From Absidia repens (taxonomy: Eukaryota; Mucoromycota; Mucoromycetes; Mucorales; Cunninghamellaceae), in NCBI GenBank assembly GCA_002105175.1, contig MCGE01000025.1, forward strand, positions 1 to 64,000: a stretch of DNA of 64,000 bases, written 5' to 3'. Below are positions 1 through 10,801 of the stretch, in pieces; positions within the stretch are counted from its first letter, which is position 1, and each line of letters begins with the position of its first letter. The notes under the pieces are model-generated. The model ran no database searches. It was not told where the DNA came from and worked only from the letters and a program-made list of their open reading frames with translations. The position numbers and the translations under genes were made by a program.

Positions 1-1216
1 CAATTCGCATCTCCCGTTGATCTTGTCACAGAACCTCTGGAATTCTCACCACCTACTACACCTATACCAGTAACGAAAAGCAACAACAATGATTCTTTGA
101 GGGATCCTTTGATGCATAAAGCCAAACCTTTAAGTGGAAATGCTACAAAGCCTTCACCTTTTGACGTACAAGCTCTACACGAACGAACACTCAACCGATT
201 TCACCAGAAGGGCGATGACGACATTACCTTCAAACGACACTCAACTCACGATACAATCATCCATGCTAAACGACGTGATACGACGATGGGGATTTTGCCC
301 CTGCATACAACTGATTATGACATCTCTTCCAACATTACTTCTTCTGGTACAACAAACAACGATATCGGTTCTTCGTCTGTCATCAACGATCCTTCTCAAC
401 AAGGCACCAACTCCGCCATCAATGCTCTTGCTTCCGTTACCCGTCATGGCTCCACTTCCACGCTAACTCGCCACAATACCACTGGTCATGCCCTCCTGAA
501 AACCAAGAACAAGAAACCTGTTACTGAACTTTCTGAAGAATTTCAAAAGGAACTGACTGCTAGACGAAAGGCCTTCCGTAGACTCTCTCGCCGGAAAAAG
601 GATATCGAAGATGACGATGATCGTGTGATGATTGGCACTCGTATTGGTGAAGGCCATCAAAATTATGTCCTGATGTACAACATGTTGACTGGTATCCGAA
701 TTGCCGTGGGCCGGGTGTCTGCGAAAATGGATCGCCCATTAGTTCTTGAAGACTTTTCTGCTGCTCACAAACTTGCTTTTGATGTGTAAGTGATATATAC
801 CTTTCTTTTTTTTTTTTTTTTTTTGGCAATAATCTTCTAACTTTCATCTTCTTATATATGTACATAGAACTGGCGATGAACTGACTCCTGGTGCCAAATA
901 CGATTTTAAATTCAAGGATTATGCTCCATGGGTCTTTCGACATTTACGTGAACAGTTTGGTATCGACCCTGCGGATTATTTGGTATGTTTTACACAAGTA
1001 GTATCATTCGATCACATTGTTAATATGACTTTTTTCCTCCTCTTCTAGATCTCTTTGACAAGCAAATATATTTTGTCGGAATTGGGCTCTCCTGGAAAAA
1101 GTGGTAGTTTCTTCTATTATTCTCGAGACTATCGCTTTATCATCAAGACAATTCACCATACTGAACACAAGTTTATGCGCAAGATTCTCAAGCAATACCA
1201 TGATGTAAGTTGATCA

Positions 1217-1281
<65 letters not shown>

Positions 1282-2492
1282 AGACTAATGTCTTTCAATA
1301 ATCCTAATACTAATTACCTTATCTTATAAATTATTAGCATGTTATCAACAACCCCAATACACTTCTTTGTCGCTACTATGGTCTTCACCGTGTTAAATTG
1401 CCTCGTGGCCGAAAAATCCATTTTGTAGTAATGGGGAATGTATTCCCACCTAACAAGGATGTCCATGAAACCTATGATTTGAAGGTAAGGAAAAAAAAAT
1501 GCAAGGCTGCCGTGACGCCAAGGAATAGCAATCCTAACCATTTTCATCTGCATGTCCATTTCCTCCCGAAAATATAGGGATCCACGCTTGGCCGATTGCT
1601 ACCTGAAGAAGAAATCAAACGGAATCCAAGCGCTGTTATGAAGGATCTCAATTGGGAAAGCAGAAAACGAAAGCTCAAGCTAGGTCCTCAAAAGCGAGGC
1701 TTGTTTGTCAAGCAGCTTGTTCGTGATGTTAGAGTAAGTTAACCGTTATTATTCCAAATATTTGATTGAACGATCAGTAAACTTTTTTTTTTCTTTTAGC
1801 TATTGGTACATTTGAACATTATGGATTATAGTTTATTGATTGGTATCCATGACATGCATCGCGGTAACAAGGAGAATGTGCGTGATTCTACTCTCCATGC
1901 CTTCCAGGTAAGATCAAAACTAAAAAGTACCTCAAAAAAAAATATCACAGTATGTTTCTCACGTCATATTTTTCTGTTTTCCTTGTTTGGAAATAGCCTG
2001 ATACGAAACGAGTGGAACGCCGAGATACCTTGATGAAACGACGTCAAAGCAAAGCCCAAGTGGTCAGAAAAGCAATTGCCCAAGCCAACCCCGACAAACT
2101 GGACCTCTCCGAACTTCCTGACGATCCTGAAGAGTAAGTGAACTACAAGTTGTCACTGGTAACATTTCATTGTTTGTATGTGTTCCTGACTTTTTTTTTT
2201 CCTACTGATTAGGCGTCGAAACTGCGTGTTTTATTCTGATGAAGGTGGCTTCCAAGCTACTGATGAAATGGATCAGCCTACTGGAATGTTATACTTTATG
2301 GGCATCATCGACATCTTGACCCCATATGACGCTAAAAAGAAGACCGAACACATGTTCAAATCATTGACGCAAGACAAGGCTGCCATTTCTTCTGTCAAGC
2401 CTTCGGTGTATGGTGATCGATTCATGGGATTCATGGCTAAGACTTTGGAACACAATCAAGATATACCTCAAGAATACCACATGAGCTCTTAA
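1..2492 (+). CDS. MSS4: Phosphatidylinositol-4-phosphate 5-kinase (Mss4/Its3 type), 5' partial
   Basis: Makes PI(4,5)P2 from PI4P at the plasma membrane and so feeds actin organisation and secretion. The frame is open from base 1, so the N-terminus lies outside the window. Exons as read: <1-785, 868-982, 1049-1204, 1338-1484, 1578-1733, 1800-1907, 1997-2133, 2213-2492, joined by consistent GT/AG sites. The first exon is a low-complexity Ser/Thr/Asn-rich extension, then a basic segment ([13 protein letters not shown]) leading into the kinase domain. Visible PIPK motifs: the lysine strand [18 protein letters not shown], the catalytic-region [12 protein letters not shown], and [16 protein letters not shown] near the C-terminus. 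The activation-loop end reads [11 protein letters not shown]. Intron 3 contains a 63-nt A run. A GAAATAAAA-type poly(A) signal lies near 2683. The family call is secure; the type I assignment is from overall similarity. Confidence 0.93.
1218..1280. repeat. Poly(A) tract of 63 nt in PIP5K intron 3
   Basis: An uninterrupted run of 63 A residues sits inside the intron between 1205 and 1337, followed by a CTAAT-type branch-point-like sequence and TTATTAG acceptor. It is the longest homopolymer in the window. No target-site duplication or tailed insert is visible next to it, so it looks like slippage expansion and not a retroposon tail. Confidence 0.9.
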
Positions 2493-3219
2493 TATAGACG
2501 CATCTTTTTCACTTTTTTTTTTTATTTTATCGAATGTCCCATCCTACTTTCTCTCTCGTTCTCTCTCCCCCCTCTTATCCTCATCATACACTTTTATACT
2601 TTATTTATTATTCATTATTATTAGTAGTACTTTTTAGTTTTTATATTTTTATTATTATTTTTATTGTTGTTGTATACGAAAATGAAATAAAAAAGCACTT
2701 TTTTTATATAATTATTTTATGATATGATTATTGGGACATTCTAAGATGATCAACTGTATAGTATGTTCTTGGATTATGATACAACAAAAAGATGGAAGGC
2801 GCTAGGTTTACATATGGGCATGATTTTTTTAAAAAAAATTTAGACACTACATTGAAAACAAGATATTTTGATAAAATTAAATTTTATTTCTAAAATGACT
2901 GGGGTAGGTTAACGAAGCATAGCAGTAATGGTAGCACGAAGCTGTGATGCACTAAACTACTAATGACATTGTATATCCTCTGGGCAGGCAAGGGAAAGAT
3001 GTTTGGCAAAAAATACAGACAATCAAATAAACATGAATGAATGAATGAGGAAACTAGTGTAACATGTAAAAGCCCATACACAGGGAGGGGGATCAAATAA
3101 TCAACAGGATGCCATCAGGAGTGATATAGAATAAAGAGTGAGGAAGTGATATACATGATTGTAAAATATGAATGTAAAACAAACAAAAACATTGGGAGGA
3201 AGCGTCTGTGGGTGTGCAT
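2493..3219. other. Convergent 3' ends, no gene recognised
   Basis: AT-rich. It holds the PIP5K 3' UTR with AATAAA at about 2684 on the plus strand. On the opposite strand, TTTATTT near 2883 reads as AATAAA on the minus strand, which suggests a minus-strand transcript ending here from the exon called at 3220-3421. Confidence 0.5.
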
Positions 3220-3421
3220 ACTATTGATATTGGGCTTCAAATTTCTGTCGCGATTGGGCAAAGAGCAGTCCTTCCTGTGATATACCTGTGCCTTCCAATT
3301 GAGTACTTTTCTTATCGCGATCCTAAAACATATATCCCAAAAGGAAGATACGGAATGAGTATGGTTGACGACTACTATTGCTATGTTTGGGAGTTTACCT
3401 TTGCGGTTTTTGGAGCCCCTT
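3220..3421 (-). CDS. Possible terminal exons of an unrecognised small minus-strand gene
   Basis: Weak call. On the minus strand an exon at 3322-3220 reads DRDKKSTQLEGTGIS, then QEGLLFAQSRQKFEAQYQ and a stop. It is preceded by a good acceptor (GTTTTAG) and, upstream, a GTAAAC donor at 3398; the exon before it reads TQGAPKTAK in the same phase. An AATAAA on the minus strand near 2883 supports a transcript end. I could not find a convincing start or first exon between 3421 and 3850, and I recognise no family. The plus-strand ORF over the same bases (3208-3552) has no homology I recognise. Confidence 0.3.
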
Positions 3422-4202
3422 GTGTACACCATCAACATGTTCTATCTATGTCGTCCTCGAATCCCAGTTATTGTAATGATGAAGAACATGTTGCCTGGCA
3501 ATTGTCTATTTTCATTCCATTTCACATATTTCGTCTGACTTCGATGCTTTAAGATGGATAAATTCTATATATATAAAAAAAGGCCATTTTGCATTGTGAA
3601 GTGCATAATTTTTATAAAGAGGGAGTTGTTGAAATCGACACATCAAAGCTTAAAGGCGACACCTCCATCTCCCGCCCGCATCCTCCCTCTCCCAAAAACC
3701 CTAGGAGCTCTCCGACTCTCTCTTCCTCGAAAAAGAGAAAATGCACCGGTCCGCCCAAATGCTGCACCGTAGGCGCTTTCCAAATCAGTATAGTAAATCA
3801 ACACTCTAAGCAACAAAAATAATAAATGTAATATAGTTGGCTACTTTTCATAACCATCATATGCATTATTATGGTTCTTTGAATACTGCTGAAAAAACTG
3901 TAGTATTGAACAATATCATTTGGCCTATAGTCTATCTCAATGTTTCTTTTCAACGAATTCCAAATAAACCAGCCTTTGTCCCAAATTCAATTCACTGCGT
4001 CTCAAGAAAGGTTCGCCCGTCTCAAATTATCGAGATCCCCGAACACCGAATGAGCGCGACCACACCTAGATATGTGGTAGGGGGGATATCGGCATAAGGT
4101 TTTAAATTCCGCCTTTGAGCCGAAATAAATAGTTCCTTTTTTTTTTTTGGTTGATTTTTTTTCTTTCTTTCACCTTATTCAATTAATCTGATCATCATAA
4201 GC
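3422..4202. other. Intergenic region upstream of the AIM32-like gene
   Basis: No supported gene. It contains a pyrimidine-rich, CCCGCC-bearing stretch (3650-3790) with open frames on the plus strand that look compositional. Immediately before the AIM32-like start (4203) there is AAATTCCGCC near 4105, a T-rich tract at 4137-4166 and a CT-rich leader, which is probably the promoter of that gene. Confidence 0.4.
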
Positions 4203-5177
4203 ATGCTCTCAAGAGTTCGAACACATCTAAGAGTCGGTACGATTCAACCCTGCCGATCCTTGTATTCAACAATAAAAACGATTCCTTTTGATACACAGCC
4301 ATTCCCTTTTGATCGCTTCGAACCTTGCTGCCCAGCCGAAGACACAGCACCATCCAGTAATGGGTTTGTACCTTGCAAAAAGCATCCTATTCCGGCTGTA
4401 CTTGGGCGAAAAATTGACATGACCGAATCGATGACTGGACGACTGGAAACGGAACGACATGTGGTCATGTGCGTGGGGCCACATGGCAAAGAATGGGAAC
4501 GATCCAAAGTGGAGGCGGTAGTGGATGGTCCAGTCTATGCAAGCAATCAACTTCATTCCCAATACTTGCGTAGTCCAGCACATCGAAACAGCGATGCTCC
4601 ACCAACAGACAAGGATTTTCTGATGACGGTATGTGATCGACCTCCTCAAGACAGTCCAGCGACGACTACGGCTAGTTGCGATGTGATGGTGTTTCCTGAA
4701 TTTGTGTTTTATCCTCAGGTGGATCCTAGCCGACTGGCGGAATCGAATGTAGCTCAAGTGTTAGAAACATTATGGAAAAATCCGTCTAGCTCAACCCTTC
4801 CTTATGTACCAAATCAAACTGCGATCAAAGATGAAGAGGGCCACGAAGTGGATGCGGTGGTCTTGGTCTGTACTCACGAAAGGCGGGATATGCGTTGTGG
4901 CAAAATCGGCCCTTTGATTGTGGATGCATTCAAAAATTCTCTGGAACATAGACTACAAAACAGCAACAAAAAGGTCCTTGTGTATGGAACAAGTCATTTT
5001 GGAGGACACAAATTTGCGGGCAATGTGATCATTCATCAAAAAGGTTTGGGCGGACATATGTATGGCAACGTAAGGGACTGTATGGTGGACAATCTGGTGG
5101 ATCGACATATTTTGAATGGCAAGATCATCAAAGAACTGTGGCGCGGCTTGGTGACCCCTCCATCTCTGAAATGTTAG
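4203..5177 (+). CDS. AIM32: Sucraseferredoxin-like (Apd1/Aim32 family) thioredoxin-fold Fe-S protein
   Basis: Intronless, 324 aa, close to the family length (yeast Aim32 is a little over 300 aa). The N-terminus is Arg/Ser/Thr-rich with few acidic residues (MLSRVRTHLRVGTIQPCRS), as expected for a mitochondrial presequence, so Aim32 is preferred to the cytosolic Apd1. The C-terminal half carries the family's thioredoxin-like ferredoxin region: VVLVCTHERRDMRCGKIGP supplies two cysteines, and YGTSHFGGHKFAGNVI supplies the paired histidines. Members of this family bind a [2Fe-2S] cluster through two Cys and two His, and Aim32 has been linked to redox quality control in mitochondria. The gene stands alone, with a pyrimidine-rich leader just before the ATG. 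Confidence 0.88.
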   Translation: MLSRVRTHLRVGTIQPCRSLYSTIKTIPFDTQPFPFDRFEPCCPAEDTAPSSNGFVPCKKHPIPAVLGRKIDMTESMTGRLETERHVVMCVGPHGKEWERSKVEAVVDGPVYASNQLHSQYLRSPAHRNSDAPPTDKDFLMTVCDRPPQDSPATTTASCDVMVFPEFVFYPQVDPSRLAESNVAQVLETLWKNPSSSTLPYVPNQTAIKDEEGHEVDAVVLVCTHERRDMRCGKIGPLIVDAFKNSLEHRLQNSNKKVLVYGTSHFGGHKFAGNVIIHQKGLGGHMYGNVRDCMVDNLVDRHILNGKIIKELWRGLVTPPSLKC

Positions 5178-5978
5178 CTCAACGTATCAGGCTAGATTAG
5201 ATTTAGTGTGTACATTAGGTATTATAGAATAGATTATGTATTGTTTTTATCAAAATAAACCAATGATTTTACCTGTCAAATGATAAACATTGTCTTGAAT
5301 TCCCTGTTTTTTTCATAATACACATACTTAGTTGATTTAAAGAAAATAAGAAATCTGGCTCGTGAAAGTGTTGGCACGGTTTCAAATCAATATGATTAGG
5401 ATAGGGCACACTAGTAGAAATTCATGTTTGTGAAAGAGAGGTATTGAGACCGTTATATATGACGTATCATTAGGAGAAAGAAGTTTCAATGTGTTTATGT
5501 CGTGAAGTATTGACCTGCATCCTTATTCTCCAGTATAGGAAACCTTAATCGCTGCAGCTTCTTTATATTCTCAATCGCCCTGGAAGACATTGCTTATGAC
5601 ACACTTACACTTTGCGCTCCCAATTTCAAAAACAATGTTGCCCTGATTTGAAAATTCTCCCATTTTAAAAAAAAAATTGATCTACTTGGTGCGAAGTACC
5701 GATAACATGGAGGACCCTCTAACGTTTTTTTTTTTTTTTTTTTTTTTTAGTGTTTCGCTATTTGAGGTACAGCGGGAACCCACAATGACGATCTCAACGG
5801 GAAACCAAAATTGCTTAGTTATTATGGATCAAATTGTTAATCTTATGTATAAACTCATGGTATTTTTAGCAATACATTAGCTTCAGAAACCTGCTTTTGT
5901 GTTTTCTTTGCATCGAAATAAAAAAAATTATCAGGGAAATGGTCAGTACTGCAGTTTATTGAGACACTTACAGAAATA
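5178..5978. other. Gene-poor AT-rich DNA; upstream extension of repeat copy A
   Basis: No gene. A 24-nt T run lies around 5726-5749. The stretch 5765-5978 (GTACAGCGGGAACCCACAAT onward) aligns by eye with 61290-61496 upstream of repeat copy C, so the repeat family probably extends upstream of its CACGTG block in these two copies. Confidence 0.5.
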
Positions 5979-6752
5979 TTTCAAATCCCGCACACGTGAA
6001 TTTATTTACACAATTTTTTTATTTTTTCGCTTCCCTTTCTTTTTTTTTTTTCTTCAACATTCAACTTCATTGAGATTATCGTGGACTTGGAATAGAGTCG
6101 GAACTAGTTTAGACAGGTTTTCAGTACAGGGATTACAAGATGCATGGGGAAACCTTTTCATTTTGGATTCAGGATTTTGAACCACCATTTGTTAGCTTTT
6201 TGTAGTCCCTCTTTAGCTTAGTTTAATGTTAGTTTGTCTATAGTTTGCATCTGCATCGGAATAAAATATGTCTCTTTTTAATTGCTTCAATAAGAAAACT
6301 TGCCTTTAGTCTCTCTCATACATTGCACAATTAATCCCGTTTTTCAATCACCCCTTTAGGTTATGTTGACCGAGTCTACTTTTTGATAAATAACCTCACT
6401 TTATAGTCTTTCCCATGTCTTAGACAGCATAGGGATCTCTTTTTACATTGTTCCCTTTATATTAGTACTAAATTTCTTCTCCTGACAATATGTAGCAATT
6501 CAATCTAGTTTTGCTACCCCTTCAATATAGAATAGCTTGTCACTCACCCGTAAGATACATTACCCTCTTTGATTGAACTAGCCTGTCTGACATTATGCTT
6601 ACTATGCAACAAGCTACTGGCGCCATCATCCACTCCATCCACTCCCAGACACACATCCCTGATTATCTCACTGTTGATAGGTATTATGGCCTTATTAATA
6701 GTTTGGTTTAGTTTAGTTGTCATAGTTATATATGCATCTGAATAAAAAATAC
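5979..6752 (+). repeat. Dispersed repeat family, copy A
   Basis: One of four related noncoding copies in the window. It starts with TTTCAAATCCCGCACACGTG and runs through a T/C-rich tract (6015-6055). The near-invariant block ACAAGATGCATGGGGAAACC lies at about 6134. The first polyadenylation-like signal GGAATAAAATATG is at 6258-6270. A diverged GTTGACC module follows at about 6365, and a second signal at 6736-6752 (GAATAAAAAATACC). This copy has lost one C in the invariant block and is the most diverged. It carries no ORF of meaning. The extent is judged by eye against copies B, C and D. Confidence 0.75.
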
Positions 6753-7795
6753 CCCGTTTTTTTACTTTTGAATTGTCTTTCATACCTGTAATTTGTCTTG
6801 TCCAATGGGCATATAATACTCACACTGCACATCGCATGTGCTTGTAGGGAAAAAAAAAATGCTGTTGTGTGTATGGATGGGCAGAAAAAAAAAATAGTCG
6901 AGTAAAGGCGTCTTGGATCAGGCGTCTTGAATCAGGCGTCGTACTCATAGTTCTTTCTACTGGGAGTATTGTACCGGGGTTCAGAAAATAGGAGTGAAAG
7001 TTTTTTTCTTTTCTTTTTTCATGGTTCAAAAATGGTGGTTGTGAGCATATGAATAAAGTTCTGTAAAGAACGCATAAAAAAAATTAAGCGACGGGCGTAT
7101 GAAAATGTGTCGCACTGGAAGGTATTTAGTTTACATACAATACGCTCATGCAATTTTTTCTTTTCCGATAAACGCTTTGGCGCTTCAATTCCGTGACCCC
7201 TCAGCCAACCTAAGGCATTCGTTTCTTACATCCCTTCCCAACCGCATAATTTTGGCCAATAAAAACAATGACTATAATACATATTTTACTACGTATGCAT
7301 ATATTCTTTTGGCATCTATATCCCTTTAGCTTCATTTAACTTTTACTAGAAACCAATGTCTACTGCCATTCACCGATAAAAATTAGTCCTCTAGTCCATC
7401 GTAAACATAAGATTATGTAGTTTCCTGTTTCAGTTCCGAAATACCCATCCACATTATGCCTTTTCCACTGCTCTTCTGTTTGATACCATCCCCAACCACA
7501 AACATTACCAAGTCCATTCGAATACGTCTAAAATTTGCCCCATTGAATACTGCCATGTCTATGTTATTTATAACTTATCACCACCCACTGTATATGTAGT
7601 ATATTGGTAACACATAACTATATGGATAAAACTTGAAACGGGGAAAGTATCAATTTTATTTTATTTTTTACAACAATAAAGCTAACTACAAGACAAAATA
7701 TACAATTGTAATCATTGAAAGTGGGGAAGTATGGAGGGAAATCATAAAATGTAGCTACTATAACTATAATATATACTGTTGACAAAAATGCAGGT
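6753..7795. other. Gene-poor region, 3' flank of TUL1
   Basis: No gene supported. It contains a short triplicated motif near 6907-6945 (AGGCGTCTTGGATC repeated with changes) and runs of A. The minus-strand polyadenylation signal of TUL1 is probably at about 7675, where TTTATTT/ACAATAAAG sequences lie. Confidence 0.4.
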
Positions 7796-10571
7796 TCAAA
7801 AGGACGGTAGATAAGATCTACACACAGGACATTCCAGCTTGATTCGCATCCACTATTGCAAAGAGTTATCTGATTAGTACCTATATCATCATTTCATTCA
7901 CTTAAATTATTTGCTTACCTTCTCCAAGCAATCAGTATGGAATAAATGGTGGCAGGGTGTCATCATGTATTGAGTTCGTCCTAGGACGTGAAGACCAGTG
8001 GCGGCGGTGCTAGTTGTATCTACAGATAACATACAGATAGCGCAATCGCGAGGTTGAGCAGATTTACTAGAATCACCTTGTGTCGTTTCTTCATCATCTG
8101 GAGGTAAAATGGGATGGTAATTGTACGTCTGCGGAAGATACTATTTTCAGTCACCAGAAAAAAAAAGGGCAATGAAACATGATTAATTTCTATTTGGCAC
8201 AAACTATTATTTCTATGTTACCTTTTCGGGAACAAAGAATCGTGGGCCAAGCGTGTCTTGAAGGAATATAACACAAACTTGAATTGTCACATAGGCCACC
8301 AAAACCCAAACACCGAACGATGGTTCCTGCGCTATAATATTCTGTGGACAAGCATAAAAGTCTACGAAAAGCGAAAACAAATTGTCAACAAGCACGTTAT
8401 CATCGCTGCTAACCCTAAAGTCACTTACATAAAGGAATTGCCAAACGAGTAACCGTCATACCAAGAACATAACGAGGGCTGAGTGGCTTTCGACATCCCC
8501 TTGTCACATTTCGTACAATCTGAGGAATCCAGAACGAGTAGAATCCAAACCCAAGGATACCAACGACAACATTTTGAACAAAGGCGGACCTCGTTGTGCT
8601 TTGATAAAACAGGAATAAACCAAAAAGTAAAATAGCATCTATAAATCAGAGTAAGTATAAAACCATAGATTGACATTGAGGTTGACGATGATGGATAAGT
8701 ACTTACATAACCTGCCGAAGTCCATTTGAGATTGCGCTGCTGAGACTTGCTGTGGAGATAGGGTGGTAGCTGTAGATTCTGACGAAGTTTGATTGCCTAT
8801 AGGCGCATTGCTGTTTCCAGTAGGAGTCGATGATTGTTGAGCAGTGCGTATAGATTCCGGCCGTTGAATTCGCCAAATCACCAGAAGATACCGCATACCA
8901 AAAATCGATACCAAGATAAAACTGAAAAATGCAGCGGAAGCAAACGGTAAAAACACGGATTCCATCACTACACCAGTTGTCAAATGAAGTAAACAAATGT
9001 AACCATCCATCATTGCTTGCATCGCGATTGTCCAGTAGGAGACATTAGAGACGCTCTAAGTGTAGAAAAAACAATAAAAAAGTTAATCATAATGTATCAA
9101 GCATTATGTTGCAACTTACAGAAGGAGTTGGAGTATATTCCATTTGATGAATCAGCAAAAAGATTTGACCAATGGCAAGAATGGTGGCCATCGTTGCATA
9201 AGAGATTGCCTTGCTGAAATATTCTTCAATTTTGATCCCACTTGCATTTTCAATACTTATTCCCAAAGCACAGTTCGGTGAATAGATGACACTTGATAAT
9301 TCTAGAGGTGGTGGACGAATGGTACTGATTCCTTGTGGCGTTTCTAGTTCTATAAATCAACAGTTTTAGATCGAGTAATAAAGATCATTTGATTTCTGAT
9401 TTTTGTACCTTTTTCATATTCTAGTATCTGTGACATTTTGATATCCCGAGGGATCGGTGATAATTGACCAAAGATTTGTAGGGTACAGCCAATGTTGACT
9501 GATATCGGATGATCTAACAGAGAAAATAGTGAGTAAAATAAAAATATAAATATAAATATCATTCATTACCATCCATTTCGTCCATGACCTGGTTATCCCG
9601 CAAACCAAGTTGTTCAATTTCCTTGATTCGTTTTTCGATATGTTCAGTAATCAAAGTTTGAGTGACTAGCAGTGAATCTTCGTCTGGTAACATGTGTAAG
9701 AGGTCTTCAAGTTGGATAATGTGACTATAGATATATCGTGGAAAAATAAATCAGAAGATCAGGTCATAAATAGACATTTGTTTGATCTTACCCATCAGGC
9801 ACAGCCAATAAATATACAGAGCCATTGTTCAAGTAGTGGAATCCTTCTGCCAGCAGGAGGGCACCAGTGTCAGATTTATCGAAATCTTTTAATCGCATAT
9901 GACCCTGATATAATAAAGAAGGAGGAGATTGAGTATAAGTAGTAATAATCTATCATCAATACAAATTTACCTGAATGTAGTTTATGTTGTCATTTTTGGT
10001 TTTGACCGATTTGATATTGAGACTGAATGAGCCGCCATCATCAAAATGAAATTGACCACGACTTTGATCTTGAAGGGTCTTGTTGGATATATCCATATCG
10101 GGTACAGTAACATTCTGACTTGACCAAGAGCCTAAAGCGAGTGCGGTTAATAAAAAAAAACATTTACTTATTTCATTTTTTTTTTTTTTTACCTCTGAAT
10201 ATGGAAGTAATGTTGTGATAAAAGTGGGGACCTGTTTCTTGTTGTTCAAGGGTGTAAAGTTGTTTTACTTGAGTATCCATTAAAGGAGGTAATGGCTATC
10301 ATTTGAAAAAGGCAGTGAGTAAAATAAGTAGTACAGAGAGATATACTTTGCTTACATGAGATATATTTTGACCAAAAGTAACGTTGCTTATAGTATCCTT
10401 TTCCAAGTCCAAAGCGTCGCGAACTTGTTCAACAGTGGAAGGCCAAGGGTGATCGGGATCGTTTTCGGGATAGCTAAAGAAGGGTATAGAGAAGAGGAAT
10501 AGGAAGACAAAAAAGCTTAAACGATACATGCCTCGTATAAGCTGTTGATGAGCAGTGTTTTCACCATCCAT
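7796..10571 (-). CDS. TUL1: Golgi/endomembrane RING E3 ubiquitin ligase, Tul1/Dsc1 type
   Basis: Multi-exon membrane ubiquitin ligase of the Tul1/Dsc complex, which ubiquitinates membrane proteins in Golgi, endosome and vacuole; in some fungi it drives SREBP cleavage. The start at 10571 gives a short hydrophilic lead and then a hydrophobic segment (MYRLSFFVFLFLFSIPFF), the first TM or signal anchor. A long lumenal region follows, containing the family motif PPPLELSSVIYSPNC. Then come several TM helices (YATMATILAIGQIFLLI, GYICLLHLTTGVVMESV, FFSFILVSIFGMRYLLV, and others near 8213-8480). A cytosolic RING closes the protein: CAICM, PCHHLFHTDCLEKW, LECPVCRSYLPSF-stop (stop at 7796-7798). About nine to ten exons. 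Head-to-head with GVP36, 230 bp apart, so the two may share a promoter. Confidence 0.88.
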
Positions 10572-10801
10572 AGGAATAATATAAATAAAAATTAAATAAT
10601 ATTAAATAATGAAGAAAGAGAGCGAAAAAAAAGTGATAAAAAAAAAAGTAAAGCAGCACCCTTTTTTTTTGTGGTCTCTGAAAAATTCAACGTCATTGGA
10701 CAAAACTCCGCAAATTATTGTCCATTGCTTTTATTCGCTTCTCTTGGCTCTTTTCCTTTTTTTTTCTTACCCACTTTTATTTAATTTTTGTATCAAATAA
10801 A

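Noticed and set aside
3208..3552. 114-codon open frame on +
   Set aside because: Overlaps a better-supported minus-strand exon with splice sites; no homology recognised.
4090..4125. AAATTCCGCC near the AIM32-like gene as a fifth repeat copy
   Set aside because: Only about ten bases match the start of copy D; none of the downstream blocks of the repeat follow.
4266..4757. 163-codon minus-strand frame over the AIM32-like gene
   Set aside because: Antisense shadow of a gene with clear family motifs on +.
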